Assembly: GCF_012524205.1 (NCBI RefSeq)
Contig: NZ_JABACI010000004.1
Span: 248,001 to 312,000, forward strand
DNA: 64,000 nucleotides
Source of the DNA: Microbacterium salsuginis
Lineage (GTDB): Bacteria; Actinomycetota; Actinomycetes; Actinomycetales; Microbacteriaceae
Reading direction: 5' to 3'
The notes under the pieces were generated by a model. The model saw only the letters and a program-made list of their open reading frames with translations. It had not been told where the DNA came from and searched no databases. Below, in pieces: positions 1-7,644 of this stretch (the stretch's first letter is position 1; every line of letters begins with the position of its first letter). A program made the position numbers and the translations under genes.

Positions 1-225
1 GACGAACAGCTTCGCGACGGGAAGCCCCCAGCGTGCGATGGGTCCCGGGTCGCCGATCGCGAGCGGCGCCGCGCCGCCGCCGAAGGCCAGCGCCCACAAC
101 AGGACCACGAGCGCGGCCGCGACGAGGATCGCGGGCCCGGTGGCCCGCAGCGCGCGGGACGGGCCCACGCGCCCGGAGGCTCCGCGCGACGCGCGAGGGG
201 CGCGTTGAGTGGGCGTGGGGATCAC
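1..225 (-). CDS. Copper resistance CopD / cytochrome c oxidase assembly-like membrane protein, N-terminal part
   Basis: This is a 75-codon N-terminal fragment that runs off the left edge of the window. After an Arg/Pro/Ser-rich start it has one hydrophobic helix (about residues 34-50), then a Gly-rich turn and the pattern GDPGP..RWGLPVAKL. That pattern is typical of actinobacterial membrane proteins annotated as CopD/CtaG fusions, which act in copper handling and oxidase assembly. The GTG at 223-225 is the furthest upstream start, but its GGGAGG is only one base away, so a downstream GTG (166-168) is possible. Residues 2-22 are encoded by a 61-bp repeat (161-221) also found inside the zinc-binding protein gene near 25.6 kb, so the N-terminus may be an acquired extension. 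The family call is an inference from a short fragment. Confidence 0.5.
   Translation of the reverse strand, partial: MIPTPTQRAPRASRGASGRVGPSRALRATGPAILVAAALVVLLWALAFGGGAAPLAIGDPGPIARWGLPVAKLFV
161..221. repeat. 61-bp imperfect palindromic repeat, copy A (coding)
   Basis: This segment matches 25637-25697 at 55 of 61 positions with no gaps, by eye. Its ends form an imperfect inverted repeat (CCCACGCGCCC against GGGCGTGGG). Read on the minus strand it encodes a Pro/Ala/Gly/Arg peptide ending in GASGRVGP at residues 2-22 of the CopD-like protein, in the same frame as the other copy. Confidence 0.75.
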
Positions 226-280
226 ACCTCCCAGCCTACGGCGGGCCGGCCGCGTGCCCGCCGCCCAGACCCCGCCCGTG

Positions 281-292
281 CGATTCGAATCG
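281..292. promoter_or_regulatory. CGATTCGAATCG palindrome upstream of the CopD-like gene
   Basis: A perfect 12-bp palindrome lies 56 bp upstream of the CopD-like start. Two related half-sites follow, near 303 (ATCGAATCGG) and 333 (GCGATTCGAA). The cluster sits between two minus-strand genes and could be an operator region. No regulator is identified. Confidence 0.3.
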
Positions 293-368
293 CGCACTTC
301 GCATCGAATCGGCGGTCCGGCGTGCCGGGTGCGCGATTCGAAAGCCCGGACCCGGAACGCGGGAAGCA

Positions 369-403
369 GAAGGGGGATGCCGCGGGTCGCGGCATCCCCC
401 TTC
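369..403 (-). terminator. Rho-independent-type hairpin after the HU gene
   Basis: This is a perfect 16-bp stem (369-384 with 388-403) around a 3-nt loop, starting 17 bp after the HU stop codon. Both arms carry the GGATGCCGCG / CGCGGCATCC word seen throughout the window. There is no long U tract, which is usual in high-GC actinobacteria. Confidence 0.8.
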
Positions 404-419
404 GAAAAGGTCTGTCGGA

Positions 420-707
420 TTACTTGACGGCAGCCTTGAGCTTCGAGCCTGCGGTGACCTTGACGCGCTTGCCGGCGGGGATCTTGATCTCTTCGCCGGT
501 CTGCGGGTTGCGGCCGGTACGAGCCGAGGTGGCGACCTGCTCGAACGAGAGCCAGCCGGGGATCGAGACCTTGCTGCCCTTGGCGACTGCCTCGGAGACG
601 GTGGAGAAGAGGGAGTCGAGAACGCCCGAGACGGCGGACTGGCTCTGCCCGGTCGCGCTCGCGATGCTCGCAACGAGCTCGGTCTTGGTGATGGACTTGT
701 CAGCCAT
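420..707 (-). CDS. hup: HU-family DNA-binding protein
   Basis: This 95-residue nucleoid protein has the length of bacterial HU. It starts MADKSITKTELV and has the helical dimerisation half, then the DNA-binding arm containing RTGRNPQTGEEIKIPA (about residues 63-78) and a KVTAGSKLK tail. It lacks the long Lys/Ala-rich C-terminal tail of the mycobacterial Hup. HU binds and bends DNA as a dimer and helps compact the chromosome. The ATG at 705-707 is preceded by GGAGG at good spacing, which decides the start over longer in-frame extensions. A strong hairpin (369-403) ends the transcript. The 212-bp upstream gap holds a striking 9-bp-phased GTGAC array. Confidence 0.93.
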   Translation of the reverse strand: MADKSITKTELVASIASATGQSQSAVSGVLDSLFSTVSEAVAKGSKVSIPGWLSFEQVATSARTGRNPQTGEEIKIPAGKRVKVTAGSKLKAAVK

Positions 708-869
708 TTGGTTTGTCCTCCAAAGACGACTCATCGCCGTCTTGTCATTGCTCGGACCGGACGGCATCGCCCCCCGGCTGGTCTTGTTCGACCGGTCCCG
801 AATGTACCCGACAACGGCGACAAATCCGCGTATTTCCGCGGTTCTCTGCGGACCGACACGGCGTGTCGT

Positions 870-901
870 GTGACTGGAGTGACAAATGTGACGAAAGTGA
901 C
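870..901. repeat. Four GTGAC words phased at exactly 9 bp
   Basis: GTGAC occurs at 870, 879, 888 and 897, each followed by four variable bases. The array lies just beyond the TetR gene's stop codon and about 165-195 bp upstream of the HU start, on the promoter side of hup. Its function is unknown; it resembles an iterated binding site. Confidence 0.6.
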
Positions 902-919
902 CTGCGCGCGCTCCGATGT

Positions 920-1504
920 TCATTCCTGATGGGAGGCGATGACCTCGCGTGCGGTACGCGCGAAGGCCGGCGCCACGCGGGCCTGTCCGTCAAGATAGCC
1001 GCCGACGAGGGCGGCGTCCCGCAGCAGCACGAGCGCCGCTGCGACCTCGTTCGCATCCCGCAGCCCGGCGGCCGTGGCGAGCTGCTCCAGCGTCCCACGG
1101 AACCACTCGCGATGCTCCGCGATGAGTTCACGCACGGGTCCCTGGTCGGGATACTCCGCGGCGGCATTGATGAAAGGGCAGCCGCGTGTGTGCCGATCGC
1201 GGATGTCCTGCGCGATCCCCTGCACCACGAGATCGAGAAGAACGTCGGGATCGTCCGATGACTGCGCGGCCTGCGCAAACAGTGACCTCAGTCCCTCGTC
1301 CTCGCCCTGGAGGTAGGCGAGCACGAGGCCCTCCTTGCCCTGGAACTGCTTGTACATCGTCGCGCGCGTGACGCCCGCGGTGTCGATGATCCGGTCGACG
1401 CCCACCGAGTGGATGCCCTCGCTGTAAAAGAGGTCGGTCGCCGCCTGCAGCAGGCGCTGCCGGGCAGGGGAGGGGCGGGGGGTCGCGGCATCCGTCGTCG
1501 TCAT
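920..1504 (-). CDS. TetR/AcrR-family transcriptional regulator
   Basis: This is a 194-residue one-component repressor. The N-terminal HTH (about residues 20-60) contains ATDLFYSEGIHSVGVDRII and VTRATMYKQFQGKEGL, a classic TetR signature. The C-terminal helical domain is of the ligand-binding type. The ATG at 1502-1504 is chosen because GGAAGGA lies 9 nt upstream; an ATG 24 bp earlier has no ribosome site. The gene is divergent from an alpha/beta hydrolase, and the shared 163-bp gap contains an imperfect 20-bp palindrome inside a good promoter. The protein therefore probably represses the hydrolase and itself. The ligand is not predictable; it may be a substrate of the hydrolase. Confidence 0.88.
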   Translation of the reverse strand: MTTTDAATPRPSPARQRLLQAATDLFYSEGIHSVGVDRIIDTAGVTRATMYKQFQGKEGLVLAYLQGEDEGLRSLFAQAAQSSDDPDVLLDLVVQGIAQDIRDRHTRGCPFINAAAEYPDQGPVRELIAEHREWFRGTLEQLATAAGLRDANEVAAALVLLRDAALVGGYLDGQARVAPAFARTAREVIASHQE

Positions 1505-1571
1505 GAGGGTGTGTCCTTCCTTGTCCATCGTGCCATCCCGCCGGGTTCTCGAAATTCTTTTGGGAACGGGC

Positions 1572-1600
1572 TTGCGTAGATAGAACGTTCGGTCTACTAT
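1572..1600 (+). promoter_or_regulatory. Hydrolase promoter with embedded TetR-type operator
   Basis: A -35-like TTGCGT (1572-1577) and a -10-like TACTAT (1595-1600) are separated by 17 bp. The 20-bp imperfect palindrome 1577-1596 (TAGA, two bases, GAACGTTC, two bases, TCTA) fills the spacer. A repressor bound there would block RNA polymerase. The palindrome is seen directly; its assignment to the adjacent TetR is inference. Confidence 0.6.
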
Positions 1601-1667
1601 CAGGATACATCAGCGGGACCATCCCGGATCTGAGACCACCACCGCAACACCGCACACAGGAGACGAA

Positions 1668-2513
1668 ATGAACACCACCGCCAAGACCCCCATCGTCCTC
1701 ATCCACGGCCTCTGGATGACCCCCAAGAGCTGGGACACGTGGGCCGAGCGCTTCCGCGGCGCCGGTCACCAGGTCATCGTCCCCGGCTGGCCCGGCATTG
1801 ACGACCGCACGGTCGACGACATCCGTCGCAACCCCGCCGCGCTCAAGGGCATTGGGCTGAAGCAGATCGCCGACAACTACGAGCGCGTCATCCGCCAGCT
1901 GCCCCAGAAGCCGATCATCATCGGCCACTCCTTCGGGGGAGTCCTCACCCAGATGCTCGCCGACCGCGGCCTCGGCGTCGCCTACGTCGGCGTGGCCCCC
2001 GGGCAGACCGCGGGCGTCACCACGCTGCCGCTCTCGACGCTGTGGACCGGCACCCCGATCCTGTCGAACCCCTTCGGCATCAACGGCGCCAAGCCGCTGT
2101 CCAAGCGCCACTTCCACTTCACGTTCGGCAACGACCTCCCCCGCGCCGAGTCCGACAAGCTGTGGGAGGAGTTCGCCGTCAACTCGTACAACCGCGTGTT
2201 CTTCGAGGGCGTGACCTCGGTGCTCAACGAGAAGGGCGGCGTCACGCACGTCGACTACAGCCGCACCGAGCGTGCGCCGTTCCTCGTCATCACCGGAGAG
2301 ATCGACCACGTCGTGCCGCCGGCCATCGGCAAGGCGATCGTGAAGAAGTACCGGTCGTCCGGTAGCCCCGCGATTGTGGACTACAAGGAGTACGCGGGGC
2401 GCACCCACCGCCTGGTCAGCCAGGACGGCTGGGAAGAGATCGCGGACTACGCGCTCGAGTGGGCGACCACCCACGCGGTGCAGCCGGTGCGCGAGCCCGA
2501 GGCGGTGAAGTAG
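1668..2513 (+). CDS. Alpha/beta-fold hydrolase
   Basis: This 281-residue hydrolase has an HG oxyanion motif (LIHGLW, about residues 11-16), the nucleophile elbow GHSFGG with Ser88, a catalytic Asp in TGEIDHVV (Asp213) and His247 in GRTHRL. That is a complete Ser-Asp-His triad. There is no signal peptide, so it is likely cytosolic. The exact reaction (esterase, lactonase, haloperoxidase-like) cannot be read from the sequence. The start ATG is preceded by GGAGACGAA. It is the only gene on its transcript, is probably controlled by the divergent TetR regulator, and is followed by a hairpin terminator. Confidence 0.85.
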   Translation: MNTTAKTPIVLIHGLWMTPKSWDTWAERFRGAGHQVIVPGWPGIDDRTVDDIRRNPAALKGIGLKQIADNYERVIRQLPQKPIIIGHSFGGVLTQMLADRGLGVAYVGVAPGQTAGVTTLPLSTLWTGTPILSNPFGINGAKPLSKRHFHFTFGNDLPRAESDKLWEEFAVNSYNRVFFEGVTSVLNEKGGVTHVDYSRTERAPFLVITGEIDHVVPPAIGKAIVKKYRSSGSPAIVDYKEYAGRTHRLVSQDGWEEIADYALEWATTHAVQPVREPEAVK

Positions 2514-2551
2514 ACGGATGCCGCACCCGGCGCCGACGGGGAACCACTCCG

Positions 2552-2586
2552 CCGCCGAGGCACCAGCCGGTCTGGTGTCTCGGCGG
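2552..2586 (+). terminator. Hairpin terminator after the hydrolase
   Basis: A 15-bp stem (2552-2566 with 2572-2586, one G-T wobble) surrounds a 5-nt loop, 39 bp past the hydrolase stop. Confidence 0.65.
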
Positions 2587-2847
2587 TCGGGTGGTGTCCG
2601 ACCGGTGTCCGCGGTGGGACGCAGGGCCCGGGGTTCGTGAGGATCCCAGGCCCTTCCGCGTGCGCGGGCGGCTCGTAGTCGGCGGCGCCCGCCGCGTTCG
2701 TCGGATCCGGAATTCGGAGATTCGCACGCTTTCCGGCCGGCAGGGGCCGCGGGATCCGGAATCCGTCGTGAACTCCGGTTTCCGGATCCGAGATTCGGGC
2801 AGGTTCGGCGTGGTGAGCGCGGGCGGGCTCGGGGCCGGCGACCCGCG
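2587..2847. other. Gene-free stretch with GATCCGGA repeats
   Basis: The gap between the hydrolase and the convergent esterase is 334 bp in all. After the terminator it holds three copies of the octamer GATCCGGA or its complement (near 2704, 2753 and 2781) and two GAGATTCG words (near 2717 and 2790). Short open frames crossing it lack ribosome sites and known domains. I see no gene. Confidence 0.5.
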
Positions 2848-3981
2848 TCAGGCGTGGAGGCGCCGCAGTGCGGCGACGACGTCGTCGTGCCAGCGCCGCG
2901 CGGCGGGCAATGCACCCGCGAAGATCGGGGTGTCGTGGGTGACGCCCTGGTAACGCACCACGCTCGCATCGACGCCGGCACGGCGCAGCGCAGCGCCGTA
3001 CGCGTCGCCGTCGCCACGCAGCGGATCGTACTCGGCGGTCAGGATCACGGCGGGCGGCAGGCCATCGTGCGACGCCGCGAGCAAGGGCGACGCGTAGGCC
3101 TCTCGCGCCTGTCGCGGGTCGGCGAGGTAGGTGCGCGCCACCGAGCGCAGCTCACGCAGAGCGATGAAGCGCGGGATGCCGAGGGGCCGGGTGGCGCGCA
3201 GGTCGAGGTGGCGGCCGGTCAGGTCCACGACGGGCACCTCGAGCAGCTGCAGGCGCAGCGGGTGCCGGGTGCGGTCTCGGTTGACCAGCGTCAGGGCAGC
3301 CGCGAGGTTCGCGCCTGCCGACGTGCCGGCCACGCCGATGCGCTTGCGGTCGATGCCCAGGTCGTCCGCTGAGGCGAACAACCACTCCAGCGCCGCGTAG
3401 GCCTGCTCGACCGCGACGGGGTACGGGTACTCGGGGGCCAGGGCGTAGTCGACCGCGGCGACGACGACGCCGGCGTCGTGCGCACGACGCCGGTGCGCGG
3501 CATCCGTCGTCGGATATCCGATGCCGCCGATGCGGAAAGCTCCCCCGAAGAACGACACGACCCCCGGCAGCCCCTGCGAGGGCGGATCGTCGGGGTCGGG
3601 GTGGTACACGCGCACGCGAACCGCGGGACGGCCGTCCACGTCGACGACGTGCTCGGTGGTGCGGATCTGCGGGCCCGCCATGCCCACCTTGTGCAGTTCC
3701 CGGCGATCCCACGCGAGAGCCGCCTTGCGGTGCCGCGCCCGCGCCCGTGCGTGCGGGCCGAGCGGCGGCGCCGAATCCCCCGCGGTCTCGGATCCGGTGC
3801 CCTTCGGCTTGTGGGCGGTCGTCTTCGCGGTCCCGCCGCCGCCCATCGCCATGGCCGGTGCCGGCCCCTTGGCGAAGGGCCACAGCGCACTCAGTCGCGA
3901 GCGCACCGAGCCCAACGCCTGGTCGAACAGGTACTTGCGGTGCACGCGCAGACGCTCTTCGAAGAACGGATCGAGATCCAC
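2848..3981 (-). CDS. HSL-family (GDXG-type) alpha/beta hydrolase/esterase
   Basis: This 377-residue esterase belongs to the hormone-sensitive-lipase family. The oxyanion segment reads FFGGAF where the family normally has HGGGF, so the first His is replaced. The nucleophile elbow is GTSAGAN, the Asp is in AEYDPLRGDGD, and the His is in THDTPIF near the C-terminus. The usual YALAPE motif is present (DYALAPEYPYP). The N-terminal 100 residues are Lys/Arg/Ala-rich with a Gly run and may form a cap or linker. The GTG at 3979-3981 is chosen because GGGAGG lies 4 nt upstream. The substrate is probably a short-chain ester. Confidence 0.85.
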   Translation of the reverse strand: MDLDPFFEERLRVHRKYLFDQALGSVRSRLSALWPFAKGPAPAMAMGGGGTAKTTAHKPKGTGSETAGDSAPPLGPHARARARHRKAALAWDRRELHKVGMAGPQIRTTEHVVDVDGRPAVRVRVYHPDPDDPPSQGLPGVVSFFGGAFRIGGIGYPTTDAAHRRRAHDAGVVVAAVDYALAPEYPYPVAVEQAYAALEWLFASADDLGIDRKRIGVAGTSAGANLAAALTLVNRDRTRHPLRLQLLEVPVVDLTGRHLDLRATRPLGIPRFIALRELRSVARTYLADPRQAREAYASPLLAASHDGLPPAVILTAEYDPLRGDGDAYGAALRRAGVDASVVRYQGVTHDTPIFAGALPAARRWHDDVVAALRRLHA

Positions 3982-4071
3982 CGGCCCTCCCGTGTCGGTT
4001 GAGTCAGAGCATAGAGCCGCGATGTGTCGCGCGCGCCGGGCTTGACGCCGGCCGAAAGCCCGCTCGCCGTG

Positions 4072-4132
4072 GTTCGTTCGCCACATATGTACGCCGATTG
4101 CCCGATTCGGCGTACACGTGTGGCGAACGAAC
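4072..4132. repeat. Long imperfect palindrome, 26-nt arms
   Basis: Arms 4072-4097 and 4107-4132 pair at 24 of 26 positions around a 9-nt loop. It lies between the rpsN terminator and the esterase start, so it is not the ribosomal terminator. It could be a second terminator, a large operator, or a REP/MITE-like remnant. Confidence 0.65.
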
Positions 4133-4157
4133 GAGGAGGACAGGGCGGGGGGAACGG

Positions 4158-4193
4158 CGAAGGCCCGGAGTTCCGAGGAACTCCGGGCCTTCG
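4158..4193 (-). terminator. Terminator of the rpmB-rpmG-rpsN operon
   Basis: A perfect 17-bp stem (4158-4174 with 4177-4193) with a 2-nt apex begins 16 bp after the rpsN stop. Confidence 0.85.
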
Positions 4194-4209
4194 AGGCTTC
4201 GTGCTGGGC

Positions 4210-4515
4210 TTACCAGGACGACTTGGTCACGCCGGGCAGCTCGCCCCGATGCGCCATGTCGCGGAAGCGGACACGCGAGATGCCGAACTTGGTGAGGACA
4301 CCACGGGGGCGTCCGTCGATGACGTCGCGCGAACGCACGCGCACGGGCGATGCGTTGCGGGGCAGCTTCTGCAGGCCCACGCGAGCGGCCTCGCGCTCCT
4401 CGTCGGTCGACGTCGGCGACACGAGCGCCTTCTTCAGCTCGGCGCGCTTGGCGGCGTAGCGGTCGACGACCACCTTGCGCTGCTCGTTGCGCGCGATCTT
4501 GCTCTTCTTGGCCAT
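4210..4515 (-). CDS. rpsN: 30S ribosomal protein S14 (zinc-free form)
   Basis: This 101-residue S14 is a component of the 30S head next to the peptidyl-tRNA site. It has the long-form architecture with [13 protein letters not shown] at the N-terminus and [15 protein letters not shown] at the C-terminus. No cysteine is present, so this is the zinc-independent (C-) type rather than the short zinc-ribbon type. It is the last gene of rpmB-rpmG-rpsN, starting 4 bp after rpmG ends, and a strong terminator follows. In several actinobacteria this operon carries Zur-controlled zinc-free paralogues, but no Zur-like box is visible upstream here, so constitutive expression is as likely. Confidence 0.96.
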   Translation of the reverse strand: MAKKSKIARNEQRKVVVDRYAAKRAELKKALVSPTSTDEEREAARVGLQKLPRNASPVRVRSRDVIDGRPRGVLTKFGISRVRFRDMAHRGELPGVTKSSW

Positions 4516-4519
4516 GAGA

Positions 4520-4690
4520 TCAGCGCTCCTCTCGGAATTCGACGTGCTTGCGGATGACCGGGTCGTACTTCTTCAGCACGATGCGGTCGGGGTTGTTGCG
4601 GCGGTTCTTGCGCGTGACGTAGGTGTAACCCGTGCCCGCGGTGGAACGCAGCTTGATGATCGGACGGACGTCCTGAGCCTTCTTCGCCAT
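4520..4690 (-). CDS. rpmG: 50S ribosomal protein L33
   Basis: This 56-residue L33 starts [16 protein letters not shown] and contains [18 protein letters not shown] and LKKYDP, all characteristic of the family. The cysteine pairs of zinc-binding L33 are absent, so it is the C- form. Its ATG overlaps the rpmB stop by one base (TAATG), which implies translational coupling. It is part of the large ribosomal subunit near the E site. Confidence 0.96.
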   Translation of the reverse strand: MAKKAQDVRPIIKLRSTAGTGYTYVTRKNRRNNPDRIVLKKYDPVIRKHVEFREER

Positions 4691-4926
4691 TAGAGCTTCA
4701 CACCCTTCGCGAGGAGGTCCTTGACGACGGACTCGATGCCGCGCGCATCAATCACCTTCATGCCCTTCGCCGACACGTTGAGCTTGATGTTGCGGCCCAG
4801 CGACGGAACGAAATAGGTCTTCTTCTGCACGTTCGGGTCGAAGCGGCGCTTCGTCCGGCGGTGCGAGTGCGAGATGTTGTGACCGAAGCCGGGAACTGCT
4901 CCAGTCACCTGGCACACTGCTGCCAT
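4690..4926 (-). CDS. rpmB: 50S ribosomal protein L28
   Basis: This 78-residue L28 has the family features [24 protein letters not shown] and [12 protein letters not shown]. Only one cysteine (Cys5) is present, so the zinc ribbon is incomplete. It is the first gene of the operon. An AAGGAGA sits 5-11 nt before the ATG. The 200 bp upstream contain a short GC hairpin (CCCGCCG arms near 5000) and a TAGACT hexamer near 5083 that could be the -10 box. Confidence 0.96.
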   Translation of the reverse strand: MAAVCQVTGAVPGFGHNISHSHRRTKRRFDPNVQKKTYFVPSLGRNIKLNVSAKGMKVIDARGIESVVKDLLAKGVKL

Positions 4927-5129
4927 AGTGATGTCTCCTTAGTACCGTGCGACCGGACGGCCACACCCAAGATCCCTTGTCTGCACCCCATGACTCAGCC
5001 CGCCGAATCCGGCGGGAGAGGGAATGGGATACGAACTGCGTGCTGGAGTGCGCGCAGACAAAGAGTCAGTCTAGCACGGCGGTCGCGAGCCGTGATTGCC
5101 GACGATCGTCTCCCGATCTCCGGCCAGGG

Positions 5130-6119
5130 CTACTTCACGGTCTTCAGCCGACTGCGGTCGATCGTGAGCAGCACGGCGCCGATGATGACCACGCCATAGA
5201 CGATCTGCTCGTACGTGGGCGGTACACCCATCGCTGTCAGTCCGACGCGCAGGACGACGATGATGAGCGCACCGATGATTGTCCGGATCGGCCCACCCAC
5301 ACCGCCGGTGATCGCGGTCCCGCCGACGATGACGGCGGCGATCGCAGGCAGCTGCAGTGTGTCGGCGAGCGTCGGACCGCCCGCGTGCTGACTTGCCGCC
5401 AGGACAACGGCCGCGAAGCCCGCGAAGAGGCCGGAGAGCGTGAACGCGAGCACGCGCGCGCGCAAGGTTGAGCCGCCCGACATCAACACCGCCGGCTCGG
5501 CGAGCCCCATGGCGTGAAGCCTGTTGCCGCGGCTGAACAGCGCCAATACCAGCGCAACGATGATCGCGACCGCGATCGCGAGAATGCCCGAAACCGGCAT
5601 CTGCGCGACGCGCAGGTCGGTGATCCAGCCGATGATCTCCCAGTTCTGGCTGATGCGCACCGTCGAGGCACCCGAGATCAAGAGTCCAAGCCCCGAGAGG
5701 AGTCCGAGGGTGCCAAGCGTGACGATGAACGACGGAATCTGGAAGAACGCGACCACGATCCCGTTGAAGAACCCGACGAGCGCAGCGACGAGCACCGCCA
5801 GGAGGACTCCCACGGCGCCGAGCTCGCCAATCCACAGTCCGATGAGGACCGTCGTGAAGGAGGCGATCACCGCGAAGGAGAGATCGATCCCGCCGGTGAG
5901 GATGACGAACATCTGACCGATGGCGAGCAGGAGAATCGGCGCCATGCTCTCGAGCAGGCCGCGGATCCCCGGCGCGCTGACGAAGTTCGGCTGGCGGAGC
6001 GCGACCGCCGCGACGAGTGCGACGAGCACCAGCAGGGGCACGACGCGAACGAAGAGATCCCGTGTCGCTTGCTTCCGCACGACGCTGATCATGGTCGTTG
6101 TCGTTGTCATATCGGTCAT
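5130..6119 (-). CDS. Sugar ABC transporter permease (RbsC-like)
   Basis: This 329-residue integral membrane protein has about eight to nine predicted helices and the BPD_transp_2/RbsC signature: ILTGGIDLSFA (around residue 75), FFNGIVVAFFQIPSFIVTLGT and VVIGGTAITGG-like elements. It forms the membrane channel of a carbohydrate importer. It starts 4 bp after the ATPase gene ends and is the last gene of the binding protein-permease-ATPase-permease operon. Together with the other permease (7641-8636) it would make a heterodimeric channel, whereas RbsC itself is a homodimer. Several in-frame ATGs near the start leave the exact N-terminus uncertain. Confidence 0.9.
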   Translation of the reverse strand: MTDMTTTTTMISVVRKQATRDLFVRVVPLLVLVALVAAVALRQPNFVSAPGIRGLLESMAPILLLAIGQMFVILTGGIDLSFAVIASFTTVLIGLWIGELGAVGVLLAVLVAALVGFFNGIVVAFFQIPSFIVTLGTLGLLSGLGLLISGASTVRISQNWEIIGWITDLRVAQMPVSGILAIAVAIIVALVLALFSRGNRLHAMGLAEPAVLMSGGSTLRARVLAFTLSGLFAGFAAVVLAASQHAGGPTLADTLQLPAIAAVIVGGTAITGGVGGPIRTIIGALIIVVLRVGLTAMGVPPTYEQIVYGVVIIGAVLLTIDRSRLKTVK

Positions 6120-6123
6120 TGGT

Positions 6124-7644
6124 TCACACCATCTGCTCGACGAGGTCGACGGGCAGCGGCTTGCTACCCGGATCGGCGGTGAATCGCTGGGCCACCCGGC
6201 CGTCGCGCATCACGATGATGTTGTGGCTCAGCGAGATCGTCTCCTCCAGCGAGTCCCCCAGCAGCACGACGGCCAAACCCGCCGCGCACTGCTCGCGGAT
6301 GAAGTTGTAGACGTCTTCCTTCGCACCGACATCGAGACCCCTCGTCGGGTGATCGAGGATGAGCACTCGCAGCTTCGGTGAGATCAGCCACTTGGCCAAC
6401 ACGACCTTCTGCTGGTTGCCTCCCGAGAGGTTCGAGATGTTCGCGCGCTCGTCCGGGGTGCGCACGCGCAACCGCGCGATCCACTCCTTGGCGAGGGCTT
6501 TCGCCTTGCGCCTGAGCAGGATGGGCCCGGCGCTCACCGGGCCCGGATCGGCCAGGAAGACGTTGTCCTCGACGCTCATGCCCTCGGCGATGCCCTCTAT
6601 TCGACGCTCCGCGGGAACGTAGCCCAGGCCGGCTCTCACCGCAGCGACGGGGGAGCGGAACGATACGGCCTCACCATCGACGACGATCCGGCCGCCATCT
6701 TGTGCCTCAGCACCGAAGAGGACACGACTGAGTTCCTCGCGGCCCGAGCCGACGACGCCGGCAATGCCGAAGACCTCGCCCCGGCGCACCTGGAACGACA
6801 CATCCTCGAAGGAGCCGCGACGGGTCAACCCCTGCACTTCGAGCACGACGGGATTTCCAGCGACCGATCGTTGGAGGTCCTCGCGGTAGAACTCGGCCGA
6901 ACTCGCACGACCGACCATCAGCGTGTGGAGGGTTTCCAGGTCGGCGTCGGCGGCGTTCATCTCACCCACGGTGCGACCGTCCTTGAGGACGTAAACGCGG
7001 TCGGACACGCGAAGGACTTCATCGAGACGATGTGAGACGAAGATCACGCTGGCGATCTTGCGCAGGCGATCGATTTGGTCGAAGAGGGTCTCGAGGTCGG
7101 CGCCCTCCAGCACGCTTGTCGGCTCGTCGAGGATGATCACGGGCGCCGAGCTGGACTCCTCCTCGACGTGCAGGGCCTTGGCCAACTCGACCATCTGACG
7201 TTCCGGAAAGCTGAGTTGGTCGACCACGGTCGAGGGCGATATCGGCGAAGAGATGCGGTCCAGCTGTTGCTGGGCGTCCCGATGAAGCCGGCGCCAATTG
7301 TAGAAGCCACCACGTATCGCCGCCCCTTCGGCGCCGAGCAGGATGTTCTCGGCGACTGAGACGCTCGTGACGAGCGACTGCTCCTGGTGCACCATGCCGA
7401 CACCGGCCTTGGCGGAGTCTCGCGCCGTGCGGAACGAGACCACATCCCCGTTGCGCAGGACCTGCCCGGCATCGGGCTGGTAGATCCCCGTGAGGATCTT
7501 CAGCAGGGTCGACTTGCCGGCGCCGTTCTCTCCGATGAGTCCCACGACCTCATGCGGTCGTACCTCGAAGCTGACGCCGTCGAGCGCGACGACGTTCTTG
7601 AACCGCTTGGTGAGGTCACGGACCTCGAGCGCGGGAACGCTCAC
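6124..7644 (-). CDS. Sugar ABC transporter ATP-binding protein (RbsA-like, double NBD)
   Basis: This 506-residue protein has two nucleotide-binding domains in tandem. The first has a canonical Walker A (GENGAGKST, residues 38-46) and Walker B (LDEPTSVL). The second has the degenerate P-loop GVVGSGREEL and an intact signature LSGGNQQK with a following ILDHPTRGLD, as is normal in RbsA/MglA/XylG. It powers the importer encoded around it. The GTG at 7642-7644 is chosen because it overlaps the upstream permease's stop (GTGA); an ATG at 7675-7677 inside that permease gene would add 11 residues. Confidence 0.93.
   Translation of the reverse strand: MSVPALEVRDLTKRFKNVVALDGVSFEVRPHEVVGLIGENGAGKSTLLKILTGIYQPDAGQVLRNGDVVSFRTARDSAKAGVGMVHQEQSLVTSVSVAENILLGAEGAAIRGGFYNWRRLHRDAQQQLDRISSPISPSTVVDQLSFPERQMVELAKALHVEEESSSAPVIILDEPTSVLEGADLETLFDQIDRLRKIASVIFVSHRLDEVLRVSDRVYVLKDGRTVGEMNAADADLETLHTLMVGRASSAEFYREDLQRSVAGNPVVLEVQGLTRRGSFEDVSFQVRRGEVFGIAGVVGSGREELSRVLFGAEAQDGGRIVVDGEAVSFRSPVAAVRAGLGYVPAERRIEGIAEGMSVEDNVFLADPGPVSAGPILLRRKAKALAKEWIARLRVRTPDERANISNLSGGNQQKVVLAKWLISPKLRVLILDHPTRGLDVGAKEDVYNFIREQCAAGLAVVLLGDSLEETISLSHNIIVMRDGRVAQRFTADPGSKPLPVDLVEQMV

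Noticed and set aside
1577..1596. A LexA/SOS box
   Set aside because: Actinobacterial SOS boxes have GAAC-N4-GTTC; here GAAC and GTTC are adjacent, and the context is a TetR-hydrolase pair.
1128..3017. A 629-codon open frame on the minus strand across the TetR gene, the hydrolase and the gap
   Set aside because: It is antisense to or out of frame with well-supported genes; its residues are Arg/Pro/Ala-rich as expected from high-GC shadow frames.
4927..5129. A Zur box in front of the zinc-free ribosomal operon
   Set aside because: The leader is GC-rich and shows no TGATAAT-like palindrome; regulation by Zur is not supported.
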